Assembly: GCA_023548195.1 (NCBI GenBank) | Contig: JAJHZJ010000419.1 | Coordinates: 3,860,273-3,924,272, forward strand | Length of the DNA: 64,000 nucleotides | DNA from: Bettongia penicillata ogilbyi | Lineage: Eukaryota; Chordata; Mammalia; Diprotodontia; Potoroidae | Reading direction: 5' to 3' | Shown: one piece after another, positions 43,746-54,405 of the stretch | How positions within the stretch are numbered: position 1 is the first letter of the stretch | How the letters are laid out: every line of letters starts with the position of its first letter | Program-made: the position numbers and the translations under genes | Notes under the pieces: model-generated | Seen by the model: only the letters and a program-made list of their open reading frames with translations | Database searches by the model: none | What the model was told of the DNA's origin: nothing

Positions 43746-45172
43746 ATTACTTATAGGAAAATGCTTAGAAAAGTAATAAACTTTAGAGACTATGGTATGA
43801 TACACTGTTACTTCAATATTTCATAGAGCTAAAATGTAATTAGTGTCAGTATTAATCCCACCAGAGTACCCTTTACATGTAGTGTTCAAAAAATATTCAT
43901 CATTGATGGGGGTCCTTTTTTGCTAAATCTCCATAACCTAAGCTAGGGTCATCCTTGGGAGACACACACTTCACCACTTGGTTCTTCCTTAAAATCTTTC
44001 TGGTTTGTGGCTAATGGTCATTTATTGTGATCTACTGGTATTGGCTTTGAGAACCCAGAGATGAATTTTCATAGAGCATAGCAAAAATTGAAAAGAAAAT
44101 AAAGTGTAAAAGATTAATATAATTCAGGTTTCAAGCAAAACTGGAACATTTGAATACGACTCTTCTCATTGGTAGAGAGAATAATGACTCAATGTCACAT
44201 GCCTGTGTGAGGACTGGAGTTGGTGTAAGAACTTCAGAGCGGAGATTCTTTTTCTTTCCTACTTGGAGAGAGGTCATGCATGTTTCAGATACTCTTGAGG
44301 GAGAGAACTGTAGAAACACAGTTCAAGACTGTCTTCTGGAGTGACTGAGAAGAAAGAGAAAACATTTGAAGGTATACATGTAAAGACAGTTCCTCATCAC
44401 CGTTCTTAATTTTCAGATTGCCTCCATACAGACACTGGGTAATTTTTTCTCTGAAGAGATCAAGGTCTCTTTCTCTTAGTTGAACAGAGATAGCTTGCTC
44501 CCAGTAGAAGACCTCGTTTACTTAATCTGTATAACTTTTTCTGATTTCTGTTTGCTATCTGCTTTGATAAATGGTCAACTGAGTAGCTATCTGTGATGGT
44601 CATTTATTTAGCTAGAATTTGGTAGGATGGAACCAAGCTTGTGTAGCTAAGCTTGGCAAACATTTTCCTCTTTTGAGGGATTGAGACCAAGGAAATAGCT
44701 TAAACCTAAGAAGAAAATCATTTTCCTAGAGTTCTTTTGTTTAGGAAGACAGACAATTTTAATCTAGGATCCCAATTTCTCACAAGAAAATATCCTTATG
44801 GCCCCTTCTCTTGCTCTCCTCCAAGTAGGAATCAAAGACCCATTTGGAGAGAGGTGGATAAGATACTAGATTTCCCTGTTCATGCTTCTCCATGAGCCTT
44901 ATCCAAACAAAAATGGTAAAGGCAATAGACTTTGTTTTATTATGGGTACAATTTACCTCACCTAAAGGAGTGAACTTAACTTTAAATAAATGGGTAGATG
45001 GAACATAGTGACTAGTAGTAGAAAAATAGTCTAAGGCTATATTTAGGATCACAGTCACCAGGGGAAAAAAGTGGTACAACCACATCTCAGCAGACATATC
45101 TATCATGATACCCAGATTCCAGACTCTGGGTATCATAATATTCTGACCTAAAGGAGGAAGAAAGGACAGGCA
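43746..45172. other. Unclassified stretch, 1.4 kb
   Basis: No repeat recognised. It includes a 118-codon minus-strand frame at 44780-45136, the longest open frame outside known repeats. It has no signal peptide, domain or motif I recognise, no start context or splice evidence, and may be chance. The complementary frames at 44131-44344 look accidental. Confidence 0.3.
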
Positions 45173-45335
45173 ATGAGGCAGTTATGTGGTACAGTGGGTA
45201 GAGCACTGACCCTGGAGTCAGGAGGACATGAGTTCAAATCTAACCTCAGATACTTCCTAGCTATATGACTCTGGGCAAGCCACCTAACCCTGATTCCTTA
45301 CGCGTTCACTCTCCTCCCCAAAAAAGAAAAGGTAG
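45173..45335 (+). mobile_element. tRNA-derived marsupial SINE (SINE1/WSINE type)
   Basis: Head 'ggtacagtgggtagagcactgaccctggagtcaggaggacatgagttcaaatctaacctcagatac' and middle 'ctctgggcaagccacctaaccctgattcctta', ending in an A-rich 'ccccaaaaaagaaaagg'. An internal A/B-box pol III promoter would lie in the first 75 bp. Low divergence for this window. It is shorter than MAR1 and lacks the RTE-type 3' segment. Confidence 0.85.
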
Positions 45336-45544
45336 GTAAGAAACCCTGTCCTGACACCCAGGTCATGCCAGGACCTTTGTTACTCCTTCAGTTCTTTAGT
45401 ACAAGACACCTGAACTGTCACTCAACAATTTTTAAAAGTGTCATTTGTTTTATAGGGAAGCTTGGGGATCAAGATTAGGCCTATCTAGTTGATTTTGCGT
45501 CACTGTCAGAGACAGTGGAGTTCCAATTACTGAGTTTACAAGGG

Positions 45545-45755
45545 AGATCATAGGATCATAGCCTTAAAGATGGAAGGTGTCTTAGAGGTCAGCTATTCCA
45601 AACCTCTCATTTTATAGCTAAGGAAACAGGCCTAGAAAAGTTAAGATGAGTCCAAGATCATTCAGGAAGCAAACAACAGAAATGGGATTAAAATTCAGAC
45701 CTTCTGCTCTCAGATGCATCATTCTTTCATGAGCACAGTGTTACCTCCCTAATGG
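45545..45755 (-). mobile_element. MIR-type SINE
   Basis: Antisense: 'gatcatagccttaaagatggaaggtgtcttagaggtcagctattccaaac', 'cattttatagctaaggaaacaggcc', 'aagatcattcaggaagc', 'ggattaaaattcagaccttctgctctcagatgcatcattctttc'. Near full length. Confidence 0.75.
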
Positions 45756-45984
45756 AACTTTGCAGCAAGGAAGATTTCAGATAGGTGGTACTTCAAAGAA
45801 GGGACAAGACAGGACACCAAGCAAGAGAAGCAGGTGTGCCTAGAAAATAGACAGCCTACTATGAAACAAGTTAGGTCTAAAAACAATTGCAGCAACAATC
45901 ATACTTCTATTGATACTTGCACTGATGAAGCCATGATTTCACTGGCATGGCTATTTCCTCCATGGATTTTTAAAAATTTCATTT

Positions 45985-46232
45985 GTTTCCCAGTCCTGTC
46001 CAAGTCTTGGTGACCCCATTTAGGATTTTCTTGGCAAAGATTTTTGAGTAATTTACCATTTCCTTCTCCAGCTCAATTTACAGATAAGGAAACAGAGGCA
46101 AACAGATTTTAGTGACTTGCCCAGGGTCATACAGTTAGCAAGAGTCTGAGGCCAGATTTGAACCCAGGAAGTTGAGTCTTCTTAATTGCAGGCCTGGTAA
46201 TCTATTCTCTGCATCACCTAATTGTCCACCAT
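45985..46232 (-). mobile_element. MAR1/WSINE-type SINE, near full length
   Basis: Antisense: 'cagtcctgtccaagtcttggtgaccccatttaggattttcttggcaaag', 'ccatttccttctccagctcaatttacagataagg', 'gaggcaaacagattttagtgacttgcccagggtc', 'gaggccagatttgaacccagg', head to 'gcatcacctaattgtcc'. All MAR1 modules are present. Confidence 0.9.
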
Positions 46233-46389
46233 TGCAAACCACAATGTATCTATATCTATACTACATAACTTTTGATTTTGTCTTTGTATAAATCCTCCAT
46301 AATAGATGCACCCAATAAACAGAAAGCATCATATTAATTTTTTAAAAAAAGTAGTTATAAAAGCTATTGGCACTGGTCAAAACATTTTT

Positions 46390-47435
46390 TAAAATGCATT
46401 AGCTGAATGGACTGGAGAAGAATCAGAAATAATCAACCTCAGCAGCCCAGTGGTTGAAAAACCCAAGAAAATACATACTTCTTGGAGAAGGACTCTCTTT
46501 TCAACAAGGACTACTGGCAAAAATGTGAAACAATTTGGCAGAAAATAGGATTTGATCATCATTTTACACCATATACAGCAATAACTTTCAAATGGACTTA
46601 TGACATAAATACAAAAGTCATATGAACTTTTAAAATTGAGATTTTTTTCAATCTGGAGAAAAATTCATTTGTGGTACCTATCAGAACTGTAACTAGGGAC
46701 AGGGGTGCATGAAGTGTTAAGGGAGAACTAGCACCTCTGGTGTGAGGACACATGAAACCCTTTTCAGGGCTTTGCTGTTTGTTGTCCAACCAGTCACCTA
46801 GGTTTCACCTGTGGCTCCAAAAAGCTGCAATATGAGCAGCAGCCAGAACCCAGAAAAGTTGTCTCAGAAGGTAGGCTAAACCAGGTTGAGGATAACCAAC
46901 AGGCATCAAATCTATCGATGAATTAGGTACTAGGCAGGTGAAAATTTCCCCCTGGTGGAAGGGTTGAATGAGAACAATATTTTCTCCCCCAAAGGCCACA
47001 AAGGAGGCTGAAGTAGGTACTGTGGAATACTAAGAACTCCATCAGACACTAAAGATCCCGAGATCATCCACAGCATCCTGGGCCATCTGACTTTTGTCTT
47101 GGCACTGGACTTTGATGACTCTGGAAGAAGGACTGAAGCTGACAACTTGTGCAACTCTGTCTCATTTAAATCCAGTTCACCCTGTGATGTCTGATCCTCT
47201 ATTAAAAAAAAAAAAACATACAAAAAACAACCGGGGAGAATTCTTCATCAGGTCAGAATAGAGGAAATCACAAAAGGTAAAATAAGCAATTTAATTAGGT
47301 GAAACGAAATACTTTTTGCATGAACAAAGCCCCTGTGGATAGGGTAAGAAAGGAAACTGTTAGTTGTGAAAAAAATCTTTGCCCTGTTGGGTCTCAATGC
47401 TACTTTCCTTAAATATATAGGGGCACTATATGTTA
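46390..47435 (+). mobile_element. L1 ORF2 fragment split by an RTE-derived insert
   Basis: Sense L1 ORF2 in two parts. Part 1 (about 46390-46670): 'ttggagaaggactctcttttcaacaaggactactggcaaaaatgtgaaacaatttggcag', 'gacttatgacataaat'. Part 2 (about 47270-47435): 'actttttgcatgaacaaagcccctgtgg', 'tgaaaaaaatctttgccc', 'cttaaatatataggggcactat'. These are consecutive ORF2 C-terminal segments with frame-breaking changes. The 580 bp between them is not L1. Confidence 0.7.
46690..47230 (+). mobile_element. RTE LINE 3' end inserted in L1
   Basis: Sense RTE-like 3' end: 'gaggacacatgaaacccttttcagggctttgctg' near the start; 'cagcatcctgggccatctgac', 'ggcactggactttgatgactctggaagaaggactgaagctgac' and 'ctcatttaaatccagttcaccctgtgatgtctgatcctc' near the end, finishing in an A-run (47202-47218). 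The blocks are the sense counterparts of 34757-35037. The two antisense frames here (46805-46999, 46930-47223) are not genes. Confidence 0.7.
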
Positions 47436-47491
47436 CTATGTTAATTCTCAGACAAGGGGTTTAATGAGCTTCTGTACATAAGCTATGGACC

Positions 47492-47569
47492 CAGACCTAC
47501 TTATTTACTCTCTTGGCCATGGACTAGACTCAGACCTACTTATTTACTCTCTTGGCCATGGACTAGACT
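47492..47569. repeat. Perfect 39-bp tandem duplication
   Basis: Two identical 39-bp units, 47492-47530 and 47531-47569, each starting 'cagacctacttatttact' and ending 'ccatggactagact'. Because 39 is a multiple of three, the plus frame 47485-47748 shows a 13-residue repeat (DLLIYSLGHGLDS twice). I do not recognise the protein, and the frame may be chance. Identity of the units implies a recent event. Confidence 0.95.
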
Positions 47570-47858
47570 CAGAAGATAGATACCTTATTGGCTATACCAT
47601 CTCCTCTGGTCATAGGGGGTGCACAAACCTAAAACTGCCTGGACAGCTTCTCCACGACATGAATGACACCAGTTGGTACTTGGCTCATAGGCAGTTTTTG
47701 TTAACCTCTTCTTGGGTAGATCCCATTCCATTCCAGGAAATGAAATGAATTATTTCTTTTTAAGATCTCTTATCTATTTGTGACTTAATATTCTACTCTT
47801 AAGTCACTTCCTCCTGTTTTCACAAGTTCAGACATTCATTTAAGCATCCCATAGTTTT
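47570..47858. other. Unclassified
   Basis: No family recognised. It holds the rest of the 87-codon plus frame that spans the 39-bp duplication. Confidence 0.3.
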
Positions 47859-47968
47859 AATAAAGCAGAGACTGGGTTTTTTTAATCTTTCTGTATCCTC
47901 AGTGTTTAATCTGGTGCTTGGTATGTAGTAGGAGCTTAATAAATAGTAAATGATTGATCAATGGAATT
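47859..47968 (+). mobile_element. L2 3' end
   Basis: 'aataaagcagagactgggtttt', 'tctgtatcctcagtgtttaatctggtgcttggtatgtagtaggagcttaataaatagtaaatgattgatc'. Clear sense L2 terminus. Confidence 0.85.
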
Positions 47969-48029
47969 AAGTGTAAATATTTAAATTGTTTTTGCCTTGT
48001 TTCTGGATTTTCTACTTAGATAATAAAAG

Positions 48030-48150
48030 CACCCAAGCAATGAATAAATCAATAAGCTGTTATTAAATAGTCACTATGTACTGAGGCACTCTGCTAGGTA
48101 CTGTGGCTACACATACGAAAAATGCTATAATGCCTACTTGCAAAGTGCGC
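48030..48150 (-). mobile_element. L2 3' end
   Basis: 'aatcaataagctgttattaaatagtcactatgtactgaggcactctgctaggtactgtggctacacatacgaaa' is the antisense L2 terminus. It faces the L2 tail at 47859-47968. Confidence 0.75.
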
Positions 48151-48479
48151 CCAAACCAAGAATATCTGGGGATCATAAAGAGGGTTGGGATAAGGAATGC
48201 TTTTACTCTTTCAAGCTCCCTGTTTAAAAAAAAGATTCTCTGGAATTTGCCCATGGAAGGAATTCTAGCAGCTACAATCCTCCCTCTCTTTTCTGCTCTG
48301 TTCTGTTCTGTGACCCTTGCTACCTTGTATATTTCCCTGGGCTTGTTTCCTTTCTCTCTTCTTTCCTCCTTACATCTCCTTCAGGCATTCAGAAGTCAAA
48401 ACAGTCAGCAGAGTTTTTTTGCTTCTAAGCATAGCTAGAAAGCTGAGCCTTTCCATCCAGTTACATATATGTACCATAG
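48151..48479. other. Unclassified, with a short TCTGT repeat
   Basis: Contains 'tctgctctgttctgttctgtga' near 48291. The overlapping open frames 48103-48438 (111 codons) and 48317-48514 span L2, this region and L1, and are not supported as genes. Confidence 0.35.
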
Positions 48480-48905
48480 CATTCATATCAGTGTTTTCGT
48501 TTTGTGGTTGGTAGCCAAGCACTGGACACAAATTGGGTGCCCACTGGCTAAGCAAGTTGCAGTATATAAATGTAATTCAATATTACTGTCCAAATTATAA
48601 CACATAGGAACAATTCAGAGAAATATGGGAAGACTTGTAAGAAATGATAGAGAGTGAATTATGCAGAACCAAGAAAACAATATGCCCAATGATTACAACA
48701 ACGTAAATGGAAGGAACAATAAATTGAACTAAATACTACGTGATTAGAAAAGCCAGTCTTTGACCTGCAGGAGAAATGAGGACATTTACTTCTCTCCTTA
48801 TGCTAGAGATGTGAAAGACTATGGGAACGAAAAGCTGCATACGATATCCAGCCAGGTCAACGCGTAACTGGCTTTGTTTAACTGTGCTTTTTACTCCAGA
48901 GACAT
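48480..48905 (+). mobile_element. L1 3' end (ORF2 C-terminus and UTR)
   Basis: Sense L1: 'ttgtggttggtagccaagcactgg', 'gggtgcccactggctaagcaagttgcagtatataaatgtaattcaatattactg', 'ttcagagaaatatgggaagacttgtaagaaatgatagagagtgaattatgcagaaccaagaaaac', then UTR 'aactggctttgtttaactgtg'. It corresponds to the antisense copies at 880-1855 and 56050-56270. Confidence 0.8.
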
Positions 48906-48949
48906 AAATTATATTCTAGAAAAACGTTTTTAATATGTTAAAGTTTGAA

Positions 48950-49115
48950 AATAACTCATATTTATATAACTTTGAATTCTGCAAAGTATCTTCTCTGTAA
49001 GTGACAGGCTAAGTAACTTTCCTAAGTTCACACAATAAATGTTGGAAGCAGGGAAGCTTAAATTCAAGTTTCCTGGCTGCAAATCCAATGTTTTTCTACT
49101 AGGCCATGCCGTAGT
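48950..49115 (-). mobile_element. MIR-type SINE
   Basis: 'aataactcatatttatataac', 'gacaggctaagtaactttcctaagttcacacaataaatgttgg', 'ttcaagtttcctggctgcaaatcc', 'ctactaggccatgcc'. Antisense, internally shortened. Confidence 0.75.
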
Positions 49116-49194
49116 AAATTCTATGCATGGAACAGCTTATCCCCTCCTGTCAAATCAATTCCATCTTCGTCATTCTAGGCTGAAAAGAGATAGT

Positions 49195-49649
49195 CTACTT
49201 GATAAACTCAAATAGCTCCCTATTACGTCCAGCATAGAATATAAAATTTTCTATTTAGCTTTTGAAGTCCCTTCACCACTTGACTCCTTCCTACCATTCC
49301 AGGCTTCTTATACTTTTATTCCCCTTTGTGTTCTCTATGATTCCTCAATACCAGCTTTCTTGGCTTTTCCTCATAGATGATACTTCATCTTCTGACTCCT
49401 TTTCTTTTCATTGGTTGTCCCCCATGCCTGAAATGCTTCCTTCCTCACCTTCACCTCCTGGCTTCGATGACTTCCTTCAAGTGTCAGATTAAATATCACT
49501 TTCTACAAGAGGACTTCTCTACTTACCTCCCCTTTGCTGCTCCCCTTTGCTGCTCCCCCTCTACTCCCCAGGCCCAGTGTTAGTGCCATCACCCTGAGAT
49601 AACCTTCTATTTACAAGAGAGACAGAGATATCTATGTATCAATCAATCA

Positions 49650-49709
<60 letters not shown>

Positions 49710-49865
49710 GTCTCTCTATATGTAATAGTACAGGCATAGCTATTTGTGTGCCATCTCTCCCAATTAGAGAGCTCCTTGAGGGCAAGAATGAGTTTCTACC
49801 TTTCTTTTCTGTATCCCCAGTGCTTGGCCTCTGCTAAATACATAGAAAGTACTTAAATGCTAGCT
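49195..49865 (+). mobile_element. L2 3' half interrupted by a TATC microsatellite
   Basis: Sense L2 C-terminal ORF: 'ctcaaatagctccctattacgtccagcatagaatataaaa', 'ttcattggttgtcccccatgcctgaaatgcttccttcctcacc', 'cttcaagtgtcagattaaatatcactttctacaagaggacttc'. The UTR then carries the microsatellite, and the terminus is 'agagctccttgagggcaagaatg', 'tgtatccccagtgcttggcc'. The frames at 49262-49583 are remnants of its ORF. Confidence 0.85.
49643..49712. repeat. (TATC)n microsatellite
   Basis: About 16 nearly pure 'atct' units preceded by 'atcaatcaatca' and ending 'tgtctctctata'. It lies in the L2 UTR and is likely length-polymorphic. Confidence 0.95.
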
Positions 49866-50717
49866 GATATGTTGATTAGTAAAACACTGCAGCTCTACTT
49901 CTTAAAGTCTTCCAGTTATACTATTGTCAGAAATGCTTTCCAGACAGCAGTCATAGACTTGAAGTGCATGGCCTCCTATTCTATTCCCACAAGAGATGGA
50001 GAAGAGTTGATCAGCACTGTCTATGACTCATATTTTTAAAATCTATCAAGTGTACCCTTCCATGTTTCTCTTCTAGATTTAAAATATAATGAGCATGTCT
50101 TGCTGTTTTCTGATCTTCTACTTGAACAGTGGTAAGTTTGAGACTTTTGTTGTTTTCACATCCCTAATAAAAAAATAAAACCCCTTCAATTATTTGCTTT
50201 TTCAGCATCAATTTATGCACTTTTAGGAAAGAGAGCTGTGTTTATTTATGCTGATCAAATCACAAATGAGACCCAAGGATGTCAGAAATTATTTCATGCA
50301 AAAAAAAAATAGACCTGCTTCAGTGAATCTCCAGCTGTAATGTCTGATTCTCCACCATATGCCCACATCAGGATAACAAGATTCTGCTTACATCTGCTTA
50401 TCAGAAAAGTATCATCTGGTCTCTTGCTCTCAATCTATAGCTTTATTATGTTCTTAATATTCACTTAGAATTGCCTTTTTCTCTATCTGCCTCTCCCAGA
50501 TTGCCAAGGCAAAAATCAGCTAAAATGAGGCATTTAACTCCCTCTAAGTGGTGTCAGTTTAATGTATGTTATAGAGTTAAGATGATTTATAACAACTCCA
50601 TCTTAACTTTATTCAACCCTGCTAATGTACAGTGTAATAAGACTTTTCATCCATAACTATTTTCAATTCAATCCAATTAAGCCCTGAACACTGAGCTAGG
50701 TGACAGAGGAGATAAAA
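49866..50717. other. Unclassified stretch, 0.85 kb
   Basis: No repeat family or exon recognised. The open frames 49857-50039 and 50471-50656 are short and without motif. Confidence 0.3.
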
Positions 50718-51095
50718 AGTTTAATTTAATTCAAAAATATTTATTATCATTGACTTTGTGGTAGATTCTAAGCAGCACAAAACCAAAACAAAATAGTTCC
50801 TACATACAAGAAACTTATGTTCTATTTGGTGTATGTAAAATTACAAAAATAAATAAAAACAAAGTATATGTGAATTAATATAAAGTAATTCCATAAGATA
50901 GAAATCACTAACAATTAGAATATGAAGAATGACTTCGTGTAAAAAGCGTCACCTGAACCACATGTGGCTTGATGGAAGATAAGGATTCCAATAGGTGAGG
51001 ATGAGAAGGAGGAACATTCTGGATATGGAGGACAGCCTGGGCAAAAGCACTGAGAGTGAAGATGGATTGTCTGGTAGTCAAGACATACCGTACAG
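50718..51095 (-). mobile_element. L2 3' end, extended
   Basis: The antisense L2 tail 'aaaaatatttattatcattgactttgtggtagattctaagcagcac' and 'tcctacatacaagaaacttatgttctat' is followed by ORF-end blocks 'gaagataaggattccaataggtgagg', 'gaacattctggatatggaggacagcctgggcaaaagcac'. Two overlapping minus frames (50908-51109) are remnants of this ORF end. Confidence 0.75.
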
Positions 51096-51601
51096 ACATA
51101 GAATCTCAAAGAATCATAGAAATACCAAAGTATAGGCCTCTGCGAGACTTTGGCCTTGATAACAAACTATATGCATAAATAATATAAAGTAGAATGTTGC
51201 CTGTGGCCCCTGGGGTCCTTAAGCACAAGGGGGTCTGTCTAGGATGTTATGAAAGATAGTTGATGAGGTAGCTTGTCTTTATCTTCCAAAGGTCTTCAAT
51301 GCTAAGGCAGGGGAATTTGAATTTTACCAAGAATTAAACAAGGAATTCTTCAGCCAAATTCATTGAGGGAAACACTGCTAACCTCATTTAAGATATCTGT
51401 GCAACAAATGTTGGAGAGAAGCCTATTTCTCCTACTCTGGAGCATAGAAGGTAGCCAATGCATTATGAAAGAATATGCCCTGAGGTCTAATTAATAGCTC
51501 TTTTTCCTATCAGCACAACAGGAAAGGGACTTTTCTTTTAAATAAGGTAATACAGGGCAATTAATATAGAATAATTTGATTACTTTACATTACCTTTCTA
51601 A
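51096..51601. other. Unclassified stretch
   Basis: About 500 bp with no recognised element. 'tgcctgtggcccctggggtcctt' near 51200 faintly resembles a hAT terminal region, but no matching end was found. Confidence 0.3.
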
Positions 51602-51832
51602 CAGTGGAGCAAAACTCAAATAGAAAGGGGGGCTATGAATACCTAGAGAGGAATCCTTGCAAGCTGAATACTGACTTACTTTTTCAAGGTAATGTTATCT
51701 ATATAAATATATTTTTTGTGATTATATTTATTTTGCTAAATATTTCCCAATTTCATTTAATCTGTTTTGGAACCCATTTGGGAACGTATCAGGTCACATA
51801 GGGTCTGCAGGCCTTGTGTTTGACTCTTTCTG
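51602..51832. mobile_element. hAT-like nonautonomous DNA transposon
   Basis: Terminal inverted repeats 'cagtggagcaaaactcaaat' (left) and 'cttgtgtttgactctttctg' (right). The right end in reverse is CAGAAAGAGTCAAACACAAG, which matches the left in its CAG start and 'caaac/aaaac-tcaa' core. The internal order ('aaatatttcccaatttcatttaatctg', 'ttggaacccatttgggaac', 'gggtctgcaggccttgtgtt') is that of the common CAGxGGTGTCAAACTC MITE family in mammals. 231 bp, no coding capacity. Confidence 0.75.
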
Positions 51833-52234
51833 TTCCACAGGACAGTAACTCTCACTCTAACCAAATCAGAGGCCAGGTCCTGCAGCTGAGAAATCTCTGT
51901 GTGCATTCCTCTACTTGGCGTCAAGGACTATGTGCAAATGAATAATTTTGGGGGCAACTCAGTACTCCAAACAAGGAAGAAGAGGAAAGGACTCACACAC
52001 AAGGCATATAAGTCCAAAAAAATTTACTAAATGATATCCTGAGTAGTCATGTGACATCTCATCAGGGATGTATATGGGAGTAGGAGGTTTCCATCCTCCA
52101 AATCTGAGTTCAAATTAGGATGGTGGTGAGACAGCTCCAAAGATAGCTTCCCAGACTTCCTTTTTTAATACAGAAATTCCATCTGTGAAGTATGTTAGAT
52201 CAGAGGCTACTTTTCCTGGGCTTCTTTTTTTTCT
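51833..52234. other. Unclassified, possibly LTR-derived
   Basis: No clear family in about 400 bp. 'tccaaaaaaatttactaaat' could be an old antisense poly(A) region of an LTR, but termini are not visible. Confidence 0.25.
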
Positions 52235-53049
52235 TTTAAATATATAATTTATTTATTTTTTTTGTTTTCAATATTATTTGAATTCAAAATTTTCTCTCCA
52301 TCTCTCACTACCCACCCCCCCAGGTATAGTATGCACCCTATTCACCCCTTCCTCCAGCCTGTCCTCCCTTCTATTACCCACACTTCTTCCATCCCCCTTC
52401 CCCTCTATTTTCCTGTGGAGCAAAACAGATTTCTATACTCCATTGCCTGTACAGCTTAATTTCCAGTTGCATGCTAAAACAATTTTTAACTTTCATTATT
52501 AAATATTTGAGTTCCACATTCTTTCCCTTCCTCCCTTCCCACCCACCCTTATTGAGAAACAAGCAATACAATATGTCATACATATGTAACAATGCAAAGC
52601 ACTTCCATAATAATTATATTGTAAAAGACTAACCACATTTCCTTCTGTTCTATCCTGCCCTCTATTTATTCCATTCTTTCCTTTGATCTGTCTTCTCACA
52701 GTAATGTTTTTTTCTGATTATTCCTTCCTCCAACTTGCTGTCCCTTTTATTGTCATCCCTCTCCTATCCCCTTTCCCTTTCCCTTTCTGCAAGGTAAAAT
52801 AGATTTCCATATCCAATTGAAGGAGTATTATACCCTCCTTAAACCAAATCCCATGAGAGTAAGGCTCACGTATTTCCTTTCATCTATCCCCTTTTCTCCT
52901 CTATTGTGAAAGCTCTTTCTTTCCTCTTTTATGTGAGATGGTTTGCTACATTCTACTTCTTCCTTTCTCTTGCTCCTAGTACATTCCATTCAAAAGTAAA
53001 TTTTATTATTTTTAGGTATTTTCCCTTCATATTCAGCTCACTCTGTGCC

Positions 53050-53165
53050 CTTTATGTGTGTGTGTGTGTACACATACAGCCATGTACATATACATACCTA
53101 CACATATATAATACACATATATATGTACCCATATATACATATATATATGTATATATATATATTTC
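53050..53165. repeat. TG/CA/TA microsatellite in half-L1 UTR
   Basis: 'atgtgtgtgtgtgtgtacaca' passes into 'catatatacatatatatatgtatatatatat'. The same UTR position in the copy at 61995-62075 also carries a TG-rich repeat, so the seed belongs to the element. Frames at 52906-53215 are artefacts. Confidence 0.9.
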
Positions 53166-53749
53166 CTCTTAACTACCCTAATATTGAAGAAGAATTCATG
53201 AGTTACAAATAACATCTTTCCATGTAGGAATGTAAACAGTTCAACTTTAATGAGTTCCTTAAGACTTCTCTTTCCTGTTTACCTTTTCATGTTTCTCTTG
53301 TTTCTTGTATCTGAAAGTCAAATTTTCTATTCAGCTCTGTTCTTTTCAACAAGAATGCTTGGAAGTCCTCTATTTCATTGAAATTTCATTTTTTACTCTG
53401 AAGTACTATACTCAGGTGTGCTGGGTAGGTGATTTTGGGTTGTAATTCTGGCTCCTTTGACCTCTGGAATATCATATTCCAAGCCTTTCAATCCCTTAAT
53501 GTAGAAGCTGCTAAATTCTGTTATCCTGATTGTATTTCCACCATAGTTGAATTGTTTCTTTCCGACTGCTTGTAATATTTTCTCCTTGACCTGAGAACTC
53601 TGGAATTTGGCTACAATATTCCTAGTAGTTTTCCTTTTGGAATCTCTTTCAGGAGGTGATGGGTGAATTCTTTCCATTTCTACTTCACCCTCTAGTTCTG
53701 GTGTTGGCTCTTTTTTATCATGATTTTCAGGTAGACCAATAATTTTTCC

Positions 53750-54402
53750 TTTTTTAAAATAATTTCTATTAAAATGTATTTATTTTTATTTTTCAATACT
53801 CATTTGCCCAAGATTTTGAGTTCCAAATTTTTCCCCATCTGTCCCCTACTCCCACCCCAAAACACCATGCTTTCTGACTACCCTTTCCCCCAATCTGTCC
53901 TCACTTTTATCACACCTCTCCTTTCCCCCATCCCCATCTTCTCTCTTTTCTTGTAGGGCAAGATAGATTTTTATACCCCATTTCCTGTATTTCTTATTTC
54001 CCAGTTGCATACAAAAACAATTCTCAACACATGTTCCAAATGTTTTGAGTTCCAACTTCTCTCCCTTCCTCTCTCCACAGCCAACCCCATTGAGAAGGTA
54101 AGCAATTCAATATAGGCTATACATGTGTAGTTATGCAAAAGAGTTCCATAAAAGTCATGTTATGAAAGACTAACTGTATTTCCCTCCATCCTATCCTGCA
54201 TCCTATTTATTCTATTCTCTCTTTTGACCTTGTACCTCCTCAAAATTGCTTACGTCTAATTACTCCCTCCTCCCATTTGCCCTCCTTTCAATAATTCCCC
54301 CAACACCTCACTTATCTCCTTCTCCCCTACTTTCCTGTAGTGTAAGATAGATTTTCATACCAAATTGAGTGTGCATGTTATTGCCTCCTTAAGCCAAATG
54401 TT
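53750..54402 (-). mobile_element. 5'-truncated half-L1 3' end nested in copy 1
   Basis: From 53760 the sequence restarts with the same 3' end seen at 52245 and 61170: 'tttatttttatttttcaatactcatttgcccaagattttgagttccaaatttttcccc', 'gtagggcaagatagatttttataccccatttcctgtatttcttatttccc', 'gtgtaagatagattttcataccaaattgagtgtgcat'. It ends abruptly at 54402, where copy 1 ORF1 resumes. It is therefore a younger, truncated insertion. Confidence 0.8.
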
Positions 54403-54405
54403 ATT

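Noticed and set aside
45173..45250. Genuine tRNA gene
   Set aside because: The A- and B-box-like head belongs to a tRNA-derived SINE. It continues into the SINE body and lacks a complete cloverleaf.
46805..47223. Overlapping minus-strand frames as a gene
   Set aside because: They lie antisense in an RTE 3' UTR.
47485..47748. 87-codon frame with a 13-residue repeat as a repeat-protein gene
   Set aside because: The repeat is one recent 39-bp DNA duplication. No homology, promoter or neighbouring exon supports a gene, so it is reported only as a DNA observation.
49643..49712. Functional tandem-repeat array or satellite
   Set aside because: It is a simple (TATC)n microsatellite inside an L2 UTR.
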